Counted from the stretch's first letter, positions 32,199 to 41,578 are shown. The stretch is DNA of 64,000 nucleotides from Pseudomonas viridiflava (GCF_003702045.1 NZ_RBTP01000069.1:221751-285750), one strand, 5' to 3'. Numbers and translations: made by a program. The notes: generated from the sequence alone by a model not told the origin.

Positions 32199-33767
32199 AT
32201 GCGCTGGCTCAACCGCCATAAATTCCTGCCATTTCTCGCCTGGCTGCCTCAGCAAACTCGCGCCAGCGTCGGGCGTGACGCGCTGGTGGGGTTGAGTGGT
32301 GCCATTCTGGCCCTGCCGCAATCCATCGCCTACGCGCTGATCGCCGGGCTGCCTCCAGAATACGGTCTTTACGCCGCCATCGTCCCGGTGATCATCGCTT
32401 GTCTGTGGGGCTCTTCCTGGCATTTGATCTGCGGCCCGACAGCGGCCATTTCCATCGTGTTGTATGCCAGCGTCAGTCCGCTTGCGATTCCGGCAAGTCA
32501 GGATTACATCACGCTGATCCTGCTGCTGAGCTTCATCGCCGGGGTGTTCCAGTTACTGCTGGGCATGGTGCGTTTCGGCGCGCTGGTGAACTTCGTCTCG
32601 CATTCCGTTGTAATCGGCTTCACGTTCGGCGCAGCCATTGTCATTGCGCTGGGGCAGATGCCTAACCTGATGGGCATCGACCTGCCCAGCCAGACCACGG
32701 CCCTCGACAGTCTCACCGCACTGCTGGAACACCGGGGCGAAGTTGACATGCTTTCCCTCGCGCTGGGCGTGATGACGCTGCTGGTGGGCATCGTCCTGAA
32801 ATCGTGGGTGCCGCGCTGGCCCACCCTCTTGATCGCGCTGGTGTCGAGCAGCTTGCTGGTCTGGTTGTGGCCTGCCATGTTCGGTCACGTCAGGCTGGTC
32901 AGCGCGTTCGCAGGGAACCTTCCTCCTTTCGCTCCCCTGCCGCTGGATGCCGAGCTCATTCTCAAGCTGCTGCCCACGGCCGTAGCAGTCGGCATGCTCG
33001 GACTGGTCAACAGTCTGTCGATAGCCCGCTCGCTGTCGACGCGCTCGCAGCAGATGCTCAACGCCAACCAGGAGGTTCGGGCACAGGGCCTGTCGAATAT
33101 GATCGGGCCGCTTTTCTCAGGCTATATGTCGGCGGGCTCGTTTACGCGTGCGGCACTTAATTACGAAGCCGGGGCGCGTTCGCCGCTGGCCGGGGTCTTT
33201 TCGGGGTTATGGGTCGGGCTGTTCGCGGTAACCGGAGCCTCGGTGATTTCCCACATCCCGATCCCGAGCATGGCGGCGTCGATTCTGTTGATCTGCTGGG
33301 GGCTGGTGGACCGGCGGGGCATCGCTGCGCTGTTTCGGGTCAGCCGCTCGGAGTTCTTCGTGATGGCGCTGACCTGCCTGGCCACGCTGCTGCTCGAGCT
33401 GCAGACCGCCATTTATGCGGGCGTGCTGGCTTCGCTATTCTTCTACCTCAAACGCACGTCGCAGCCCCGTGTGCAGCAACTGCGAGAAGGCGACGAGGAC
33501 ATCCTGCGCGTCGGCGGTTCGATCTTCTTCGGTGCCAGTCACTATCTGCAAACCCGCCTGCAACGTACACAAGGCGAGCGAGTGGTGATCGAGGCGCAGC
33601 AAATCAACTTTATCGATTACTCAGGCGTTGAAATGCTGCATCAGGAAGCCCACCGTCTGGCCAGACAGGGCAGGGCGCTGGTACTTCGTCATGCGCGGCC
33701 GCAAGTGATTGAAGAGTTGCACAAGCTGGAAGGGGCCGATAAATGCCCGATTGTCTTTGAGGATTGA
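32199..33767 (+). CDS. SulP-family transporter with STAS domain, next to betC
   Basis: 522 residues from the ATG at 32199 (GAGGGA Shine-Dalgarno); an upstream in-frame ATG at 32145 is possible. Ten to twelve membrane segments, SulP motifs GLSGAILALPQSIAYALIAG and GPTAAISIVLYASVS, then a STAS domain from ~430 (FIDYSGVEMLHQEAHRLA). In Pseudomonas this transporter is kept near betC (recalled: PA0029 near PA0031). It may import choline sulfate or handle the sulfate released by BetC; both are inferences from context. It is distinct from the carbonic-anhydrase-linked SulP at 9832. Confidence 0.9.
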   Translation: MRWLNRHKFLPFLAWLPQQTRASVGRDALVGLSGAILALPQSIAYALIAGLPPEYGLYAAIVPVIIACLWGSSWHLICGPTAAISIVLYASVSPLAIPASQDYITLILLLSFIAGVFQLLLGMVRFGALVNFVSHSVVIGFTFGAAIVIALGQMPNLMGIDLPSQTTALDSLTALLEHRGEVDMLSLALGVMTLLVGIVLKSWVPRWPTLLIALVSSSLLVWLWPAMFGHVRLVSAFAGNLPPFAPLPLDAELILKLLPTAVAVGMLGLVNSLSIARSLSTRSQQMLNANQEVRAQGLSNMIGPLFSGYMSAGSFTRAALNYEAGARSPLAGVFSGLWVGLFAVTGASVISHIPIPSMAASILLICWGLVDRRGIAALFRVSRSEFFVMALTCLATLLLELQTAIYAGVLASLFFYLKRTSQPRVQQLREGDEDILRVGGSIFFGASHYLQTRLQRTQGERVVIEAQQINFIDYSGVEMLHQEAHRLARQGRALVLRHARPQVIEELHKLEGADKCPIVFED

Positions 33768-33827
33768 GGTCGATCAGAAGCGGACGCGTAGCGTCCCGAG
33801 AGGCATTACCGCGCAGGGCAGCCAAAA

Positions 33828-33915
33828 GTGGGAGCGGACTTGTCCGCGAATACTGCGTTTCAGACGCTGCATCTTCGTCGGATGTACCCGCTTCCGCGGA
33901 CAAGCTCGCTCCCAC
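33828..33915. repeat. REP doublet with mixed arm types
   Basis: Left arm GTGGGAGCGGACTTGTCCGCGA (GGACTTGTCC subtype), right arm CCGCGGACAAGCTCGCTCCCAC, which joins a GGACAAG half to an AGCTCGC half of the other subtype. Preceded at 33780-33818 by a fragment of another P. syringae-type repeat (GCGTCCCGAGAGGCATTACC). Sits between the convergent SulP gene and aroE. Confidence 0.82.
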
Positions 33916-33981
33916 CGCCGAAATCGTGCCTGTGCCATAAGCTCACGTCGGCTTGTGTATAGGGAACGATCATGATGTGCC

Positions 33982-34803
33982 TCAGCCTGCCAATTGCCTG
34001 CGCAGTTCGGCCAGCACCGGCGCTGAGTCAGGGCGTACGCCGCGCCACAGCAGAAAGGCTTCGGCGGCCTGTTCGACGAGCATTCCAAGACCATCGACCG
34101 ATTGCGCAGCGCCATGCTCGATAGCCCAGCGACAAAACGCAGTAGGCGCCTTGCCGTACATCATGTCGTAGCAGAAGGTCTTGCCCGGCGCGATCAGGCT
34201 GGGGGAGATCGGCGGCAGTTCGCCGGCCAGACTGGCAGAGGTGGCATTGATGATCACGTCCACTGACTCTTGAAGCCAGTCGTAACTGCTGGCAAACACC
34301 GGGCCGAGGTCGGCAAATTCCTGAGCCAGCTTTTCGGCTTTTTCCACCGTGCGATTGGCGATGACCAGCGCCAGCGGCTGTTGCGCCAGCAAGGGCTCCA
34401 GCGCACCACGAACAGCCCCGCCCGCACCCAGCAGCAGCACGCGTTGACCTCGCAGACCGACGCCGCAATTGACGGTCAGATCACGCACCAGCCCGGCACC
34501 GTCGGTGTTGTCGCCCAATACCGAGCCATCGTCCTGCTTGCTCAAGGTGTTGACCGCGCCGGCGCGTTGGGCGCGCTCGGTCAGGCTGTCGGCGAGGCGA
34601 AAGGCTTCCTCCTTGAACGGCACGGTAACGTTGGCACCACGTCCTTGCTGAAAAAACGCTTGGGCGAATGCAGTGAAATCGTCCAGCGGTGCCAGCGACG
34701 CCTGATAATCCAGCGTCTGCCCGGTCTGCTCGGCAAACAGACGGTGAATCATCGGCGACTTGCTGTGGCCGATGGGGTTACCGAAGACGACGTACTGGTC
34801 CAT
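33982..34803 (-). CDS. aroE: Shikimate dehydrogenase
   Basis: NADPH-dependent reduction of 3-dehydroshikimate in aromatic amino acid synthesis. 273 residues. Shikimate-binding GHSKSPMIH (S14, S16), catalytic Lys in NVTVPFKE (K64), and the dinucleotide loop GAGGAVRGA near 127. Downstream of hemF in the same direction with a REP in the gap, a conserved Pseudomonas arrangement. Confidence 0.97.
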   Translation of the reverse strand: MDQYVVFGNPIGHSKSPMIHRLFAEQTGQTLDYQASLAPLDDFTAFAQAFFQQGRGANVTVPFKEEAFRLADSLTERAQRAGAVNTLSKQDDGSVLGDNTDGAGLVRDLTVNCGVGLRGQRVLLLGAGGAVRGALEPLLAQQPLALVIANRTVEKAEKLAQEFADLGPVFASSYDWLQESVDVIINATSASLAGELPPISPSLIAPGKTFCYDMMYGKAPTAFCRWAIEHGAAQSVDGLGMLVEQAAEAFLLWRGVRPDSAPVLAELRRQLAG

Positions 34804-34887
34804 TGGGATTCCTGTTGATGTATGGCTGCGCGAGCGGCGCGCGATGGTGCAAACGACGTTAAGCCCGCTGAAAAAACGCTATCTCAC

Positions 34888-34990
34888 GTGGGAGGCCTCA
34901 CCACGTCTTCGACGTAACGCCGTCGTGCGGCACACTTCGGCCATCGTGGGAGCGGACTTGTCCGCGAATGCGGCACTTCAGCCAATGCAC
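34888..34990. repeat. Composite repeat: GTGGGAGGCCTCACCACG unit plus a single REP arm
   Basis: GTGGGAGGCCTCACCACGTC at 34888 is joined to a single REP arm GTGGGAGCGGACTTGTCCGC near 34946. The expected right-hand inverted arm is absent; the sequence ends 8 bases before the hemF stop codon. The same first unit occurs at 46902 and, inverted, at 32058. It fills the hemF-aroE gap. Confidence 0.75.
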
Positions 34991-34997
34991 CGATCAA

Positions 34998-35912
34998 TCA
35001 CGCCTCAGCCAGCCAGTCCCGATCGGTCAGAAAGTATTCGGTCAGGCGAGCCTCTTCGCTGCCCGGCGCGGCTTTCCAGTCGTAGCCCCAGCGCACTTGC
35101 GGCGGTAGCGACATCAGGATCGATTCAGTACGGCCACCCGACTGCAAGCCAAACAGCGTACCGCGGTCATACACCAGGTTGAATTCCACATAGCGCCCAC
35201 GGCGGAATTCCTGAAATTCACGCTGCTGCACGGTGTAGGCATTGGCTTTGCGGCGACGCACGATGGGCAGGTAAGCGTTGATGAACGCGTCGCCAATCGC
35301 CCGGATAAAGGCAAAGCTGGTGTCGAAGTCCCACTGGTTCACATCGTCAAAGAACAGGCCGCCAATCCCGCGAGGCTCGTCGCGATGCTTGAGGTGGAAG
35401 TAACTGTCGCACCAGGCCTTATAGCGCGGGTAGACGTCCTCGCCAAACGGCGCACAGGCCCGCTCGGCGACACGGTGCCAATGCACGCAGTCTTCCTCAA
35501 CGCCATAGTAGGGCGTCAGGTCGAAACCGCCGCCGAACCACCAGACTGCCTCTTCGCCTTCTTTCTCGGCGATGAAAAACCGCACATTGGCGTGGGACGT
35601 CGGCACATGCGGGTTGTGCGGATGAATGACCAGTGACACGCCCAACGCCTCGAAACCACGCCCGGCCAGTTCCGGACGATGTGCGCTCGCCGAAGGCGGC
35701 AGGTTGCTGCCGAAGACGTGGGAGAAATTCACGCCGCCTTTCTCGATGACCGCGCCATTCTCGATCACACGCGTACGACCACCGCCGCCCGCCGGACGGG
35801 TCCAGGCGTCTTCGACGAAGTGCGCGTTGCCATCTTCCTGCTCAAGCGCGGTACAGATGCGATCCTGCAGGTCGAGCAGGTAAGCCTTCACGGCCTCGGT
35901 ACGGGTACTCAT
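34998..35912 (-). CDS. hemF: Oxygen-dependent coproporphyrinogen III oxidase
   Basis: Aerobic heme-pathway enzyme converting coproporphyrinogen III to protoporphyrinogen IX, 304 residues, acting as a dimer in the cytoplasm. Characteristic motifs are HNPHVPTSHANVRFF, WWFGGGFDLTPYYG, RGIGGLFFDD and FNLVYDRGTLFGLQSGGR. No Anr-type box was found upstream, although P. aeruginosa hemF is known to be Anr/Dnr-regulated. Divergent from qor. Confidence 0.97.
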   Translation of the reverse strand: MSTRTEAVKAYLLDLQDRICTALEQEDGNAHFVEDAWTRPAGGGGRTRVIENGAVIEKGGVNFSHVFGSNLPPSASAHRPELAGRGFEALGVSLVIHPHNPHVPTSHANVRFFIAEKEGEEAVWWFGGGFDLTPYYGVEEDCVHWHRVAERACAPFGEDVYPRYKAWCDSYFHLKHRDEPRGIGGLFFDDVNQWDFDTSFAFIRAIGDAFINAYLPIVRRRKANAYTVQQREFQEFRRGRYVEFNLVYDRGTLFGLQSGGRTESILMSLPPQVRWGYDWKAAPGSEEARLTEYFLTDRDWLAEA

Positions 35913-36082
35913 GGCGATCCCTTACGGCTGACTTCAAACGGCTGAGCCCGCGCCAGGCAAGCGGCGCAGACAAATTGGCGCGTAGCATACCATTGGCAAG
36001 CGGGCGTGGCAGTTGACGAGGGTCGGGGGAAGGAGTTGGATAGACCCTTTCGCAATCTGCTTAATCATCATGGAGAGAACAC

Positions 36083-37060
36083 ATGGCAAAGCGTATCCAG
36101 TTCAAGGCTGTCGGAGGACCCGAAGTACTTGAATACGTCGACTTCGAGCCCGAAGCGCTCGGCTCGCAAGAGGTGCTTGTGCGCAACAAGGCCATCGGCC
36201 TGAATTTTATCGACACCTATTTCCGCAGCGGTCTGTACCCGGCACCCGAGTCGCCCTCCGGTCTGGGTACCGAAGGCGCGGGCGTGGTCGAGGCGGTAGG
36301 GGATGAAGTGACGCGTTTTGCCGTGGGTGATCGGGTTGCCTACGCCACAGGCCCGCTGGGCAGTTACAGCGATGTGCATGCCTTGCCAGAGGGAAATCTG
36401 GTGAAGCTGTCAGACTCGGTCAGCTTCGAGCAGGCGGCCGCCGTGATGCTCAAGGGGCTGACTGTTCAGTACCTGCTGCGCCAGACCTATCAGGTCAAAC
36501 CGGGCGAAATCATTCTGTTCCATGCAGCCGCAGGCGGCGTAGGTTCGCTGGCATGCCAGTGGGCCAAGGCATTGGGCGCAAAACTGATCGGCACCGTCAG
36601 CACGCCCGAGAAAGCCGCTCACGCCAAGGCCCTGGGTGCTTGGGAAACCATCGATTACAGCCATGAAAACGTTGCCGAGCGCGTGCTTGAGCTGACCGAA
36701 GGCAAGAAGTGCCCGGTGGTCTACGACGGTGTAGGCAAGGATACCTGGCTGACCTCGCTGGATTGCGTGGCCCCCCGCGGCTTGATGGTGAGCTTCGGCA
36801 ATGCGTCAGGCCCTGTCTCTGGCGTGAACCTGGGCATCCTGTCGCAAAAGGGCTCGCTTTACGTGACCCGCCCGACACTGGGCACTTACGCCAACAATGC
36901 GCAAAGCCTGCAGACAATGGCGGACGAATTGTTCGATATGCTCGCCAGCGGCAAACTGAAGGTCGGCGAGATCAAGCAGTACGCGCTCGCCGATGCGGCC
37001 CATGCGCACATCGAGCTGTCGGACCGTCGCACCATGGGATCAACGATTCTGATCCCGTAA
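36083..37060 (+). CDS. qor: NADPH:quinone reductase (zeta-crystallin type)
   Basis: 325-residue medium-chain dehydrogenase/reductase lacking the zinc-binding Cys residues. Motifs: GLNFIDTYFRSGLYP at the substrate side, FHAAAGGVGSLACQWAK as NADPH-binding loop, and YDGVGKDTW. GGAGAG precedes the ATG. Convergent with tsaC (24-base gap). Cytoplasmic oxidoreductase, single gene. Confidence 0.95.
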   Translation: MAKRIQFKAVGGPEVLEYVDFEPEALGSQEVLVRNKAIGLNFIDTYFRSGLYPAPESPSGLGTEGAGVVEAVGDEVTRFAVGDRVAYATGPLGSYSDVHALPEGNLVKLSDSVSFEQAAAVMLKGLTVQYLLRQTYQVKPGEIILFHAAAGGVGSLACQWAKALGAKLIGTVSTPEKAAHAKALGAWETIDYSHENVAERVLELTEGKKCPVVYDGVGKDTWLTSLDCVAPRGLMVSFGNASGPVSGVNLGILSQKGSLYVTRPTLGTYANNAQSLQTMADELFDMLASGKLKVGEIKQYALADAAHAHIELSDRRTMGSTILIP

Positions 37061-37084
37061 TGTGCGCTGTCGTTCTCGCCGGGA

Positions 37085-37642
37085 TCAGCCGGCGCGAACG
37101 ACCTGCGCTGTCGCGATATCGCGAATCACGCTGGGGTTTCGGCGGCCGCCCAGGCTGCCGCCAAGCACCAGATCGATCTGGCCCCGGAAATACTGCTCGA
37201 CCCGAAGCCTCGACTTGGCAGCAGGACGCCCCGCAGGGTTGGCAGACGTCGAGATCAACGGGCCGACCAAGGCGCACAGCTCACGGACTGTCGGATGATC
37301 GGTAACGCGCAAGGCAACGGTCTCGTGGATACCGGTGATCCACTCCGGCAACAGGTTCTGATGCGGCACCAGCCAGGTATTGGGACCGGGCCAGGTACTG
37401 GCCATGCGGTCCAGCCACAGCTCGGGAAAGTCCTCGAACAGAAAGTCGAACTGGCGAATGTTGTCGGCGATCAGAATCAGGCCTTTTTCCACAGGCCGCG
37501 ACTTGATTGCCAGCAGGCGATAGACCGCCTCTTCATCCCACGGGTCGCACCCCAGCCCCCAGACGGCTTCGGTCGGGTAGGCGATGACCGCTCCGGCTCG
37601 AATATCACGAGCGGCTTGTTGCACACGCCAACTGCTGACCAT
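37085..37642 (-). CDS. tsaC: Threonylcarbamoyl-AMP synthase (TsaC/YrdC)
   Basis: Makes threonylcarbamoyl-adenylate from threonine, bicarbonate and ATP for the universal tRNA t6A37 modification. 185 residues from the ATG at 37642 (GGAGAG Shine-Dalgarno); a longer frame to 37702 is not conserved. Motifs: AYPTEAVWGLGCDP, IKSRPVEKGLILI, WPGPNTWLVP and STSANPAG. Downstream of dprA in the same direction, 38 bases apart, as in many gammaproteobacteria. Confidence 0.97.
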   Translation of the reverse strand: MVSSWRVQQAARDIRAGAVIAYPTEAVWGLGCDPWDEEAVYRLLAIKSRPVEKGLILIADNIRQFDFLFEDFPELWLDRMASTWPGPNTWLVPHQNLLPEWITGIHETVALRVTDHPTVRELCALVGPLISTSANPAGRPAAKSRLRVEQYFRGQIDLVLGGSLGGRRNPSVIRDIATAQVVRAG

Positions 37643-37680
37643 TGTTATCTCTCCACAAAATCCTGGCAGGCAGTTTAACC

Positions 37681-38793
37681 TCAGGGCGCTCTGGCGAACC
37701 ATCGTCCCGCTTCACTGCTTATCCGCCCGTCGAGCTCAAGCTCGGTGAGGGCTGCCAGCACCTTGGGCAGAGGCCAGCCGCTGGAAACCGCCAGGCCCTC
37801 GCTGGTGTGAGGGGCGGCATGCAGCAGGGCGAGCAACGGATGACCGCAGGCTGGGGCAGCGTCGGGTGCGGGCGTATCGGGTACGGTCATGTGCCAGTGC
37901 TGCAAGCCTTCCAGGATGTGATCGACCGTTTCCACCAGCGTGGCGCCGTCGCGGATCAGTTGATGGCAACCCTTGGCAGCCGGGTGATGGATCGAACCGG
38001 GTATCGCATACACCTCACGCCCATGTTCGGCCGCCAGCCGTGCGGTAATCAGAGAACCACTGGCAACGCTGGCCTCCACGACCAGCACACCCAGCGACAA
38101 ACCGCTGATGATTCGATTGCGTCTGGGGAAGTTGCCGGGCTGCGGTCCGGCATCGAGGGGGAACTCGGAAATCACCGCGCCGCCCTGGGCAGCCATCTGC
38201 GCTGCCAGTGTCCGATGCTGCTGTGGATAAAGTTTTTGAAGTCCCGTACCCAAGACGCCGATTGTAAGGCCTCCGACATCCAGTGCGCCCTGATGTGCAG
38301 CGCCGTCAATACCGCGTGCCAGACCGCTGGTGATCACAAAACCGGCACCGGCCAGGCTTCTGGCAAAGGCCGTCGCAGTGTCAAGTCCAGGCCTGGATGC
38401 GCGGCGGCTGCCGACCATTCCAAGTTGAGGGCGCTCGAGAATCGAGGGGTCACCTGCAATGAACAACAGTGGCGGCGGATCGGCAATCTGCGCCAGCAGA
38501 GCAGGGTAGCCAGGGTCGTCCCACATCAGTAAATGCTGGCCCGGACGCTCTAACCAGGCCAATGCAGCGCTAGCCCCGTCACGTACCGAAGGGTCGCGGC
38601 GAGCTTCGGCGCTGGCCGCCGGAAGCCCCAACGCCCGCCAGGCACTGGCCGGTGCTGTGAGTGCAGCTGAAGCGCAGCCAAAGGCATCAATCAGTCGGGA
38701 GAAGCGTTTCAGCCCGACCTCTGGCAAGCGATGCAAGCGAAGACGGGCTTCCAGTTCCGAAGGCGACGGAACGGTTTTTTCGAACAGCGGCAT
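37681..38793 (-). CDS. dprA: DNA processing protein DprA
   Basis: Loads RecA on incoming single-stranded DNA during transformation. 370 residues from the ATG at 38793 (AAGGA 7 bases upstream; an ATG at 38811 is possible). Rossmann fold motifs GSRRASRPG, TSGLARGIDGAAH and FPRRNRIISGLSLGVLVVEA, and a C-terminal winged-helix domain (from ~315). Upstream lies a consensus DnaA box (TGTGGATAA, 38839-38847). Followed by tsaC. Confidence 0.95.
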   Translation of the reverse strand: MPLFEKTVPSPSELEARLRLHRLPEVGLKRFSRLIDAFGCASAALTAPASAWRALGLPAASAEARRDPSVRDGASAALAWLERPGQHLLMWDDPGYPALLAQIADPPPLLFIAGDPSILERPQLGMVGSRRASRPGLDTATAFARSLAGAGFVITSGLARGIDGAAHQGALDVGGLTIGVLGTGLQKLYPQQHRTLAAQMAAQGGAVISEFPLDAGPQPGNFPRRNRIISGLSLGVLVVEASVASGSLITARLAAEHGREVYAIPGSIHHPAAKGCHQLIRDGATLVETVDHILEGLQHWHMTVPDTPAPDAAPACGHPLLALLHAAPHTSEGLAVSSGWPLPKVLAALTELELDGRISSEAGRWFARAP

Positions 38794-38916
38794 GCGATCG
38801 TCCTTGATCAATTATGCACCTGAGGTGGTGCACAAACCTGTGGATAACTCTGTTGACAACAATTTGATAAGTGAGCGCCCCTCCGTGAAAATCCGTATCA
38901 AAACTGCAACATGGCG

Positions 38917-39942
38917 CTATGGGTTACGGACCTTGTCCATAATGGCCAAAGATCGGTTGGCGTGCAGGACCAAGGCGTAACTAAGCTTGTCGTAGGTGCG
39001 AAAAACCATCAGCAAACCCGAACGCTCATCCGGGATCTTCACCTGCTCGCCCGTCACGCGGTCGCGCACGGTCTCACCCGTTTTGTAGATCGCCAGCACA
39101 TTGCCCTCGGTCAACCCGTCGCGCAGCCCTTTGTTAAGCGTAACCACGTCCATGACACCGACCTGGGTCACGCCGCGGGGTACATCCAGAATCAGCCCTT
39201 CGACAGGCTTTTGCGGAGCGCTGGGCATGAAGGTCGAATTGATCGGCCGTTCTTCACTGGCAAACAGACGGTCGCCCAACCGGACTTCCTGAGTCGAACG
39301 CTGCAGCGTCAGTGTCGAGACATCGCCTTCGGTGGCGACGACTTCACCGCCCCCGATGTCGTCAGCATTGATGCCCAGCACTTCCTGGGTATCCGGATCG
39401 GTGTAGATCTTGCCCTGCCGGAAAATGCCGTAAACCGAATGGGCCGGGTCCAGTGAACCCCGCACATACACTCGGTCGCCGCTGCCGCTCAGAACGCGCT
39501 CGGCGTTACCCGCGATGATGTAGGGCGCCTGCTGGAACTGCTCGGCGTCGTCGATAATACGGTTGCTGATCAGAAAGGCATTGATCGCGCCCAGCGGAAT
39601 GCTCGGAATGGCCTCGACCATCGGCGTGCTGCGCACACGCGGCGACAATTTGATCGTGCCGCGCGACTCGCCCCGGTTGAGCGTCACGCGTGGCTGACCA
39701 TCGACATACGAGAGCGAAAGCGTATCGCCCGGGTAGATCAGATCGGGATCATGCACCTGCGGATTGGCGCGCCAGATCTCGCGCCATTTCCACGGTTCAC
39801 GCAAAAACTTGCCGGAAATATCCCAGAGGGTGTCACCTGTCGCGACGGTGTAACTCTGCGGATGGCCTTCCCTGAGCTGCACTTGCGCCTGGACAAGACC
39901 GCTGGCGGTCAACAGCAGCAAGGCGAGTAGTGATTTCCTCAT
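38917..39942 (-). CDS. LysM-domain envelope protein
   Basis: 341 residues. Signal peptide ending VQAQ (about 20), then one LysM peptidoglycan-binding domain (YTVATGDTLWDISGKFLREP to DPDLIYPGDTLSL, about 31-76), then a long uncharacterised region with no second known domain. Divergent from def and upstream of dprA, the same place as in other Pseudomonas. Likely periplasmic and cell-wall associated. Confidence 0.92.
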   Translation of the reverse strand: MRKSLLALLLLTASGLVQAQVQLREGHPQSYTVATGDTLWDISGKFLREPWKWREIWRANPQVHDPDLIYPGDTLSLSYVDGQPRVTLNRGESRGTIKLSPRVRSTPMVEAIPSIPLGAINAFLISNRIIDDAEQFQQAPYIIAGNAERVLSGSGDRVYVRGSLDPAHSVYGIFRQGKIYTDPDTQEVLGINADDIGGGEVVATEGDVSTLTLQRSTQEVRLGDRLFASEERPINSTFMPSAPQKPVEGLILDVPRGVTQVGVMDVVTLNKGLRDGLTEGNVLAIYKTGETVRDRVTGEQVKIPDERSGLLMVFRTYDKLSYALVLHANRSLAIMDKVRNP

Positions 39943-40065
39943 GCGGTGAATCCCTTTATCATGTTGCCTCGCGTGAACAATAGAGTCCCATCATGGGCTG
40001 CCCGCTTTGACGTCCAAGCCCGCAGCCGACATTGACTTTACCTTAACAGTGCAGCTCTTACGTAT

Positions 40066-40572
40066 ATGGCTATTTTAAACATCCTCGAATTTCCCGATTC
40101 GCGCCTGCGCACCATCGCCAAACCTGTGGCGATAGTAGACGACGGCATTCGCCAGTTGGTCGACGACATGTTTGAAACCATGTACGAAGCGCCTGGCATC
40201 GGGCTGGCAGCGACCCAGGTCAACGTCCACAAACGTGTGGTCGTCATGGACCTGAGCGAAGATCGCAGCGAGCCGCGCGTGTTCATCAACCCTGAAATAG
40301 AAATGCTGACCGATGAAATGGATCAGTATCAGGAAGGCTGCCTGTCGGTGCCCGGCTTCTACGAGAACGTCGATCGTCCGCAAAAAGTTCGCGTCAAGGC
40401 CCTGGGCCGTGATGGTGAGCCTTACGAGCTGGTGGCTGAAGGCCTATTGGCGATCTGCATTCAGCACGAATGCGATCACCTGAACGGCAAGCTGTTCGTC
40501 GACTACCTCTCCAACCTCAAGCGTGACCGGATCAAGAAGAAGCTGGAAAAGCAGCACAAGCTCAACGCCTGA
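40066..40572 (+). CDS. def: Peptide deformylase
   Basis: Removes the formyl group from nascent proteins. 168 residues. Motif 1 GIGLAATQ (44-51), motif 2 EGCLSVP (C92) and motif 3 QHECDHLNG (H134, E135, H138) provide the metal ligands and catalytic Glu. It precedes fmt with a terminator between, so part of the fmt transcripts probably start after it. Confidence 0.98.
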   Translation: MAILNILEFPDSRLRTIAKPVAIVDDGIRQLVDDMFETMYEAPGIGLAATQVNVHKRVVVMDLSEDRSEPRVFINPEIEMLTDEMDQYQEGCLSVPGFYENVDRPQKVRVKALGRDGEPYELVAEGLLAICIQHECDHLNGKLFVDYLSNLKRDRIKKKLEKQHKLNA

Positions 40573-40587
40573 TCCGTCATCACCCCC

Positions 40588-40618
40588 AAAAGGCCTGTCG
40601 AAGGCCTTTTTCTTTTTT
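40588..40618 (+). terminator. Terminator between def and fmt
   Basis: AAAAGGCCT-GTCG-AAGGCCTTTT followed by TCTTTTTT. The stem ends only 16 bases before the fmt start, so it may attenuate rather than stop transcription into fmt. Confidence 0.85.
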
Positions 40619-40633
40619 CAGAACGAGAAGTCC

Positions 40634-41578
40634 ATGACTGAGCCACTGCGCATCGTCTTCGCCGGCACTCCGGAATTCGCCGCCGAACACCTCAAGGCCC
40701 TGCTCGACAGCCCTCATCAAGTCGTTGCGGTCTACACCCAGCCTGATCGCCCGGCCGGCCGTGGACAAAAACTGATGCCCAGCCCGGTCAAGCAGTTGGC
40801 GCTCGAGCACAATGTGCCGGTCATGCAGCCCCCCACCTTGCGCGCCCCCGAAGCACAGGCAGAACTGGCCGCTCTCAAGCCGGACCTGATGGTGGTGGTC
40901 GCCTACGGCCTGATCCTGCCGCAGGTGGTGCTGGATATCCCGCGCCTGGGTTGTATCAACAGCCATGCCTCGCTGCTGCCGCGCTGGCGCGGTGCTGCGC
41001 CCATTCAGCGCGCCGTTCAGGCGGGTGACGCCGAAAGTGGCGTGACGGTGATGCGCATGGAGGCTGGCCTCGACACTGGCCCCATGCTGCTCAAGGCCGT
41101 GACGCCGATTACGGCGCAGGACACCGGTGGCACGCTGCACGACCGCTTGGCTGAACTCGGCCCGCCCGCAGTGCTGCAGGCCATTGACGGTCTGGCCGAC
41201 GGTTCGCTGATCGGTGAGGTACAGAATGACAGCCTGGCCAACTACGCTCACAAACTGAACAAAGACGAAGCGCGCATCGACTGGACCCGTCCGGCCGATG
41301 AGCTGGAGCGTCTGGTGAGGGCGTTCAACCCATGGCCGGTCTGCCACAGCACGTTGAACGCAGAAGCGCTCAAGGTCCTGGCGGCAGAGCTCGCCGAAGG
41401 GCAGGGCGCGCCGGGCACCATTCTCGGCGCCAGCAAGGACGGTCTTATCGTTGCCTGCGGCCAGAACGCCCTGCGCCTGACCCGCCTGCAACTGCCGGGA
41501 GGCAAACCCTTGAGCTTCACCGATCTGTTTAACAGCCGCCGCGAGAAGTTCGCGGTCGGCACGGTACTGGGTCAATGA
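40634..41578 (+). CDS. fmt: Methionyl-tRNA formyltransferase
   Basis: Formylates initiator Met-tRNA with 10-formyl-THF. 314 residues from the ATG at 40634 (GAGAAG upstream). Motifs: FAGTPEFAAEHLKALL at the N-terminus, the folate-binding SLLPRWRGAAPIQRAVQAGD and the C-terminal OB-like tRNA-binding domain. The stop overlaps the rsmB start by 4 bases. Confidence 0.98.
   Translation: MTEPLRIVFAGTPEFAAEHLKALLDSPHQVVAVYTQPDRPAGRGQKLMPSPVKQLALEHNVPVMQPPTLRAPEAQAELAALKPDLMVVVAYGLILPQVVLDIPRLGCINSHASLLPRWRGAAPIQRAVQAGDAESGVTVMRMEAGLDTGPMLLKAVTPITAQDTGGTLHDRLAELGPPAVLQAIDGLADGSLIGEVQNDSLANYAHKLNKDEARIDWTRPADELERLVRAFNPWPVCHSTLNAEALKVLAAELAEGQGAPGTILGASKDGLIVACGQNALRLTRLQLPGGKPLSFTDLFNSRREKFAVGTVLGQ

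Noticed and set aside
35913..36082. Anr box (TTGAT-N4-ATCAA) expected upstream of hemF
   Set aside because: No acceptable match was found in the 170-base region between hemF and qor, so oxygen regulation is not claimed.
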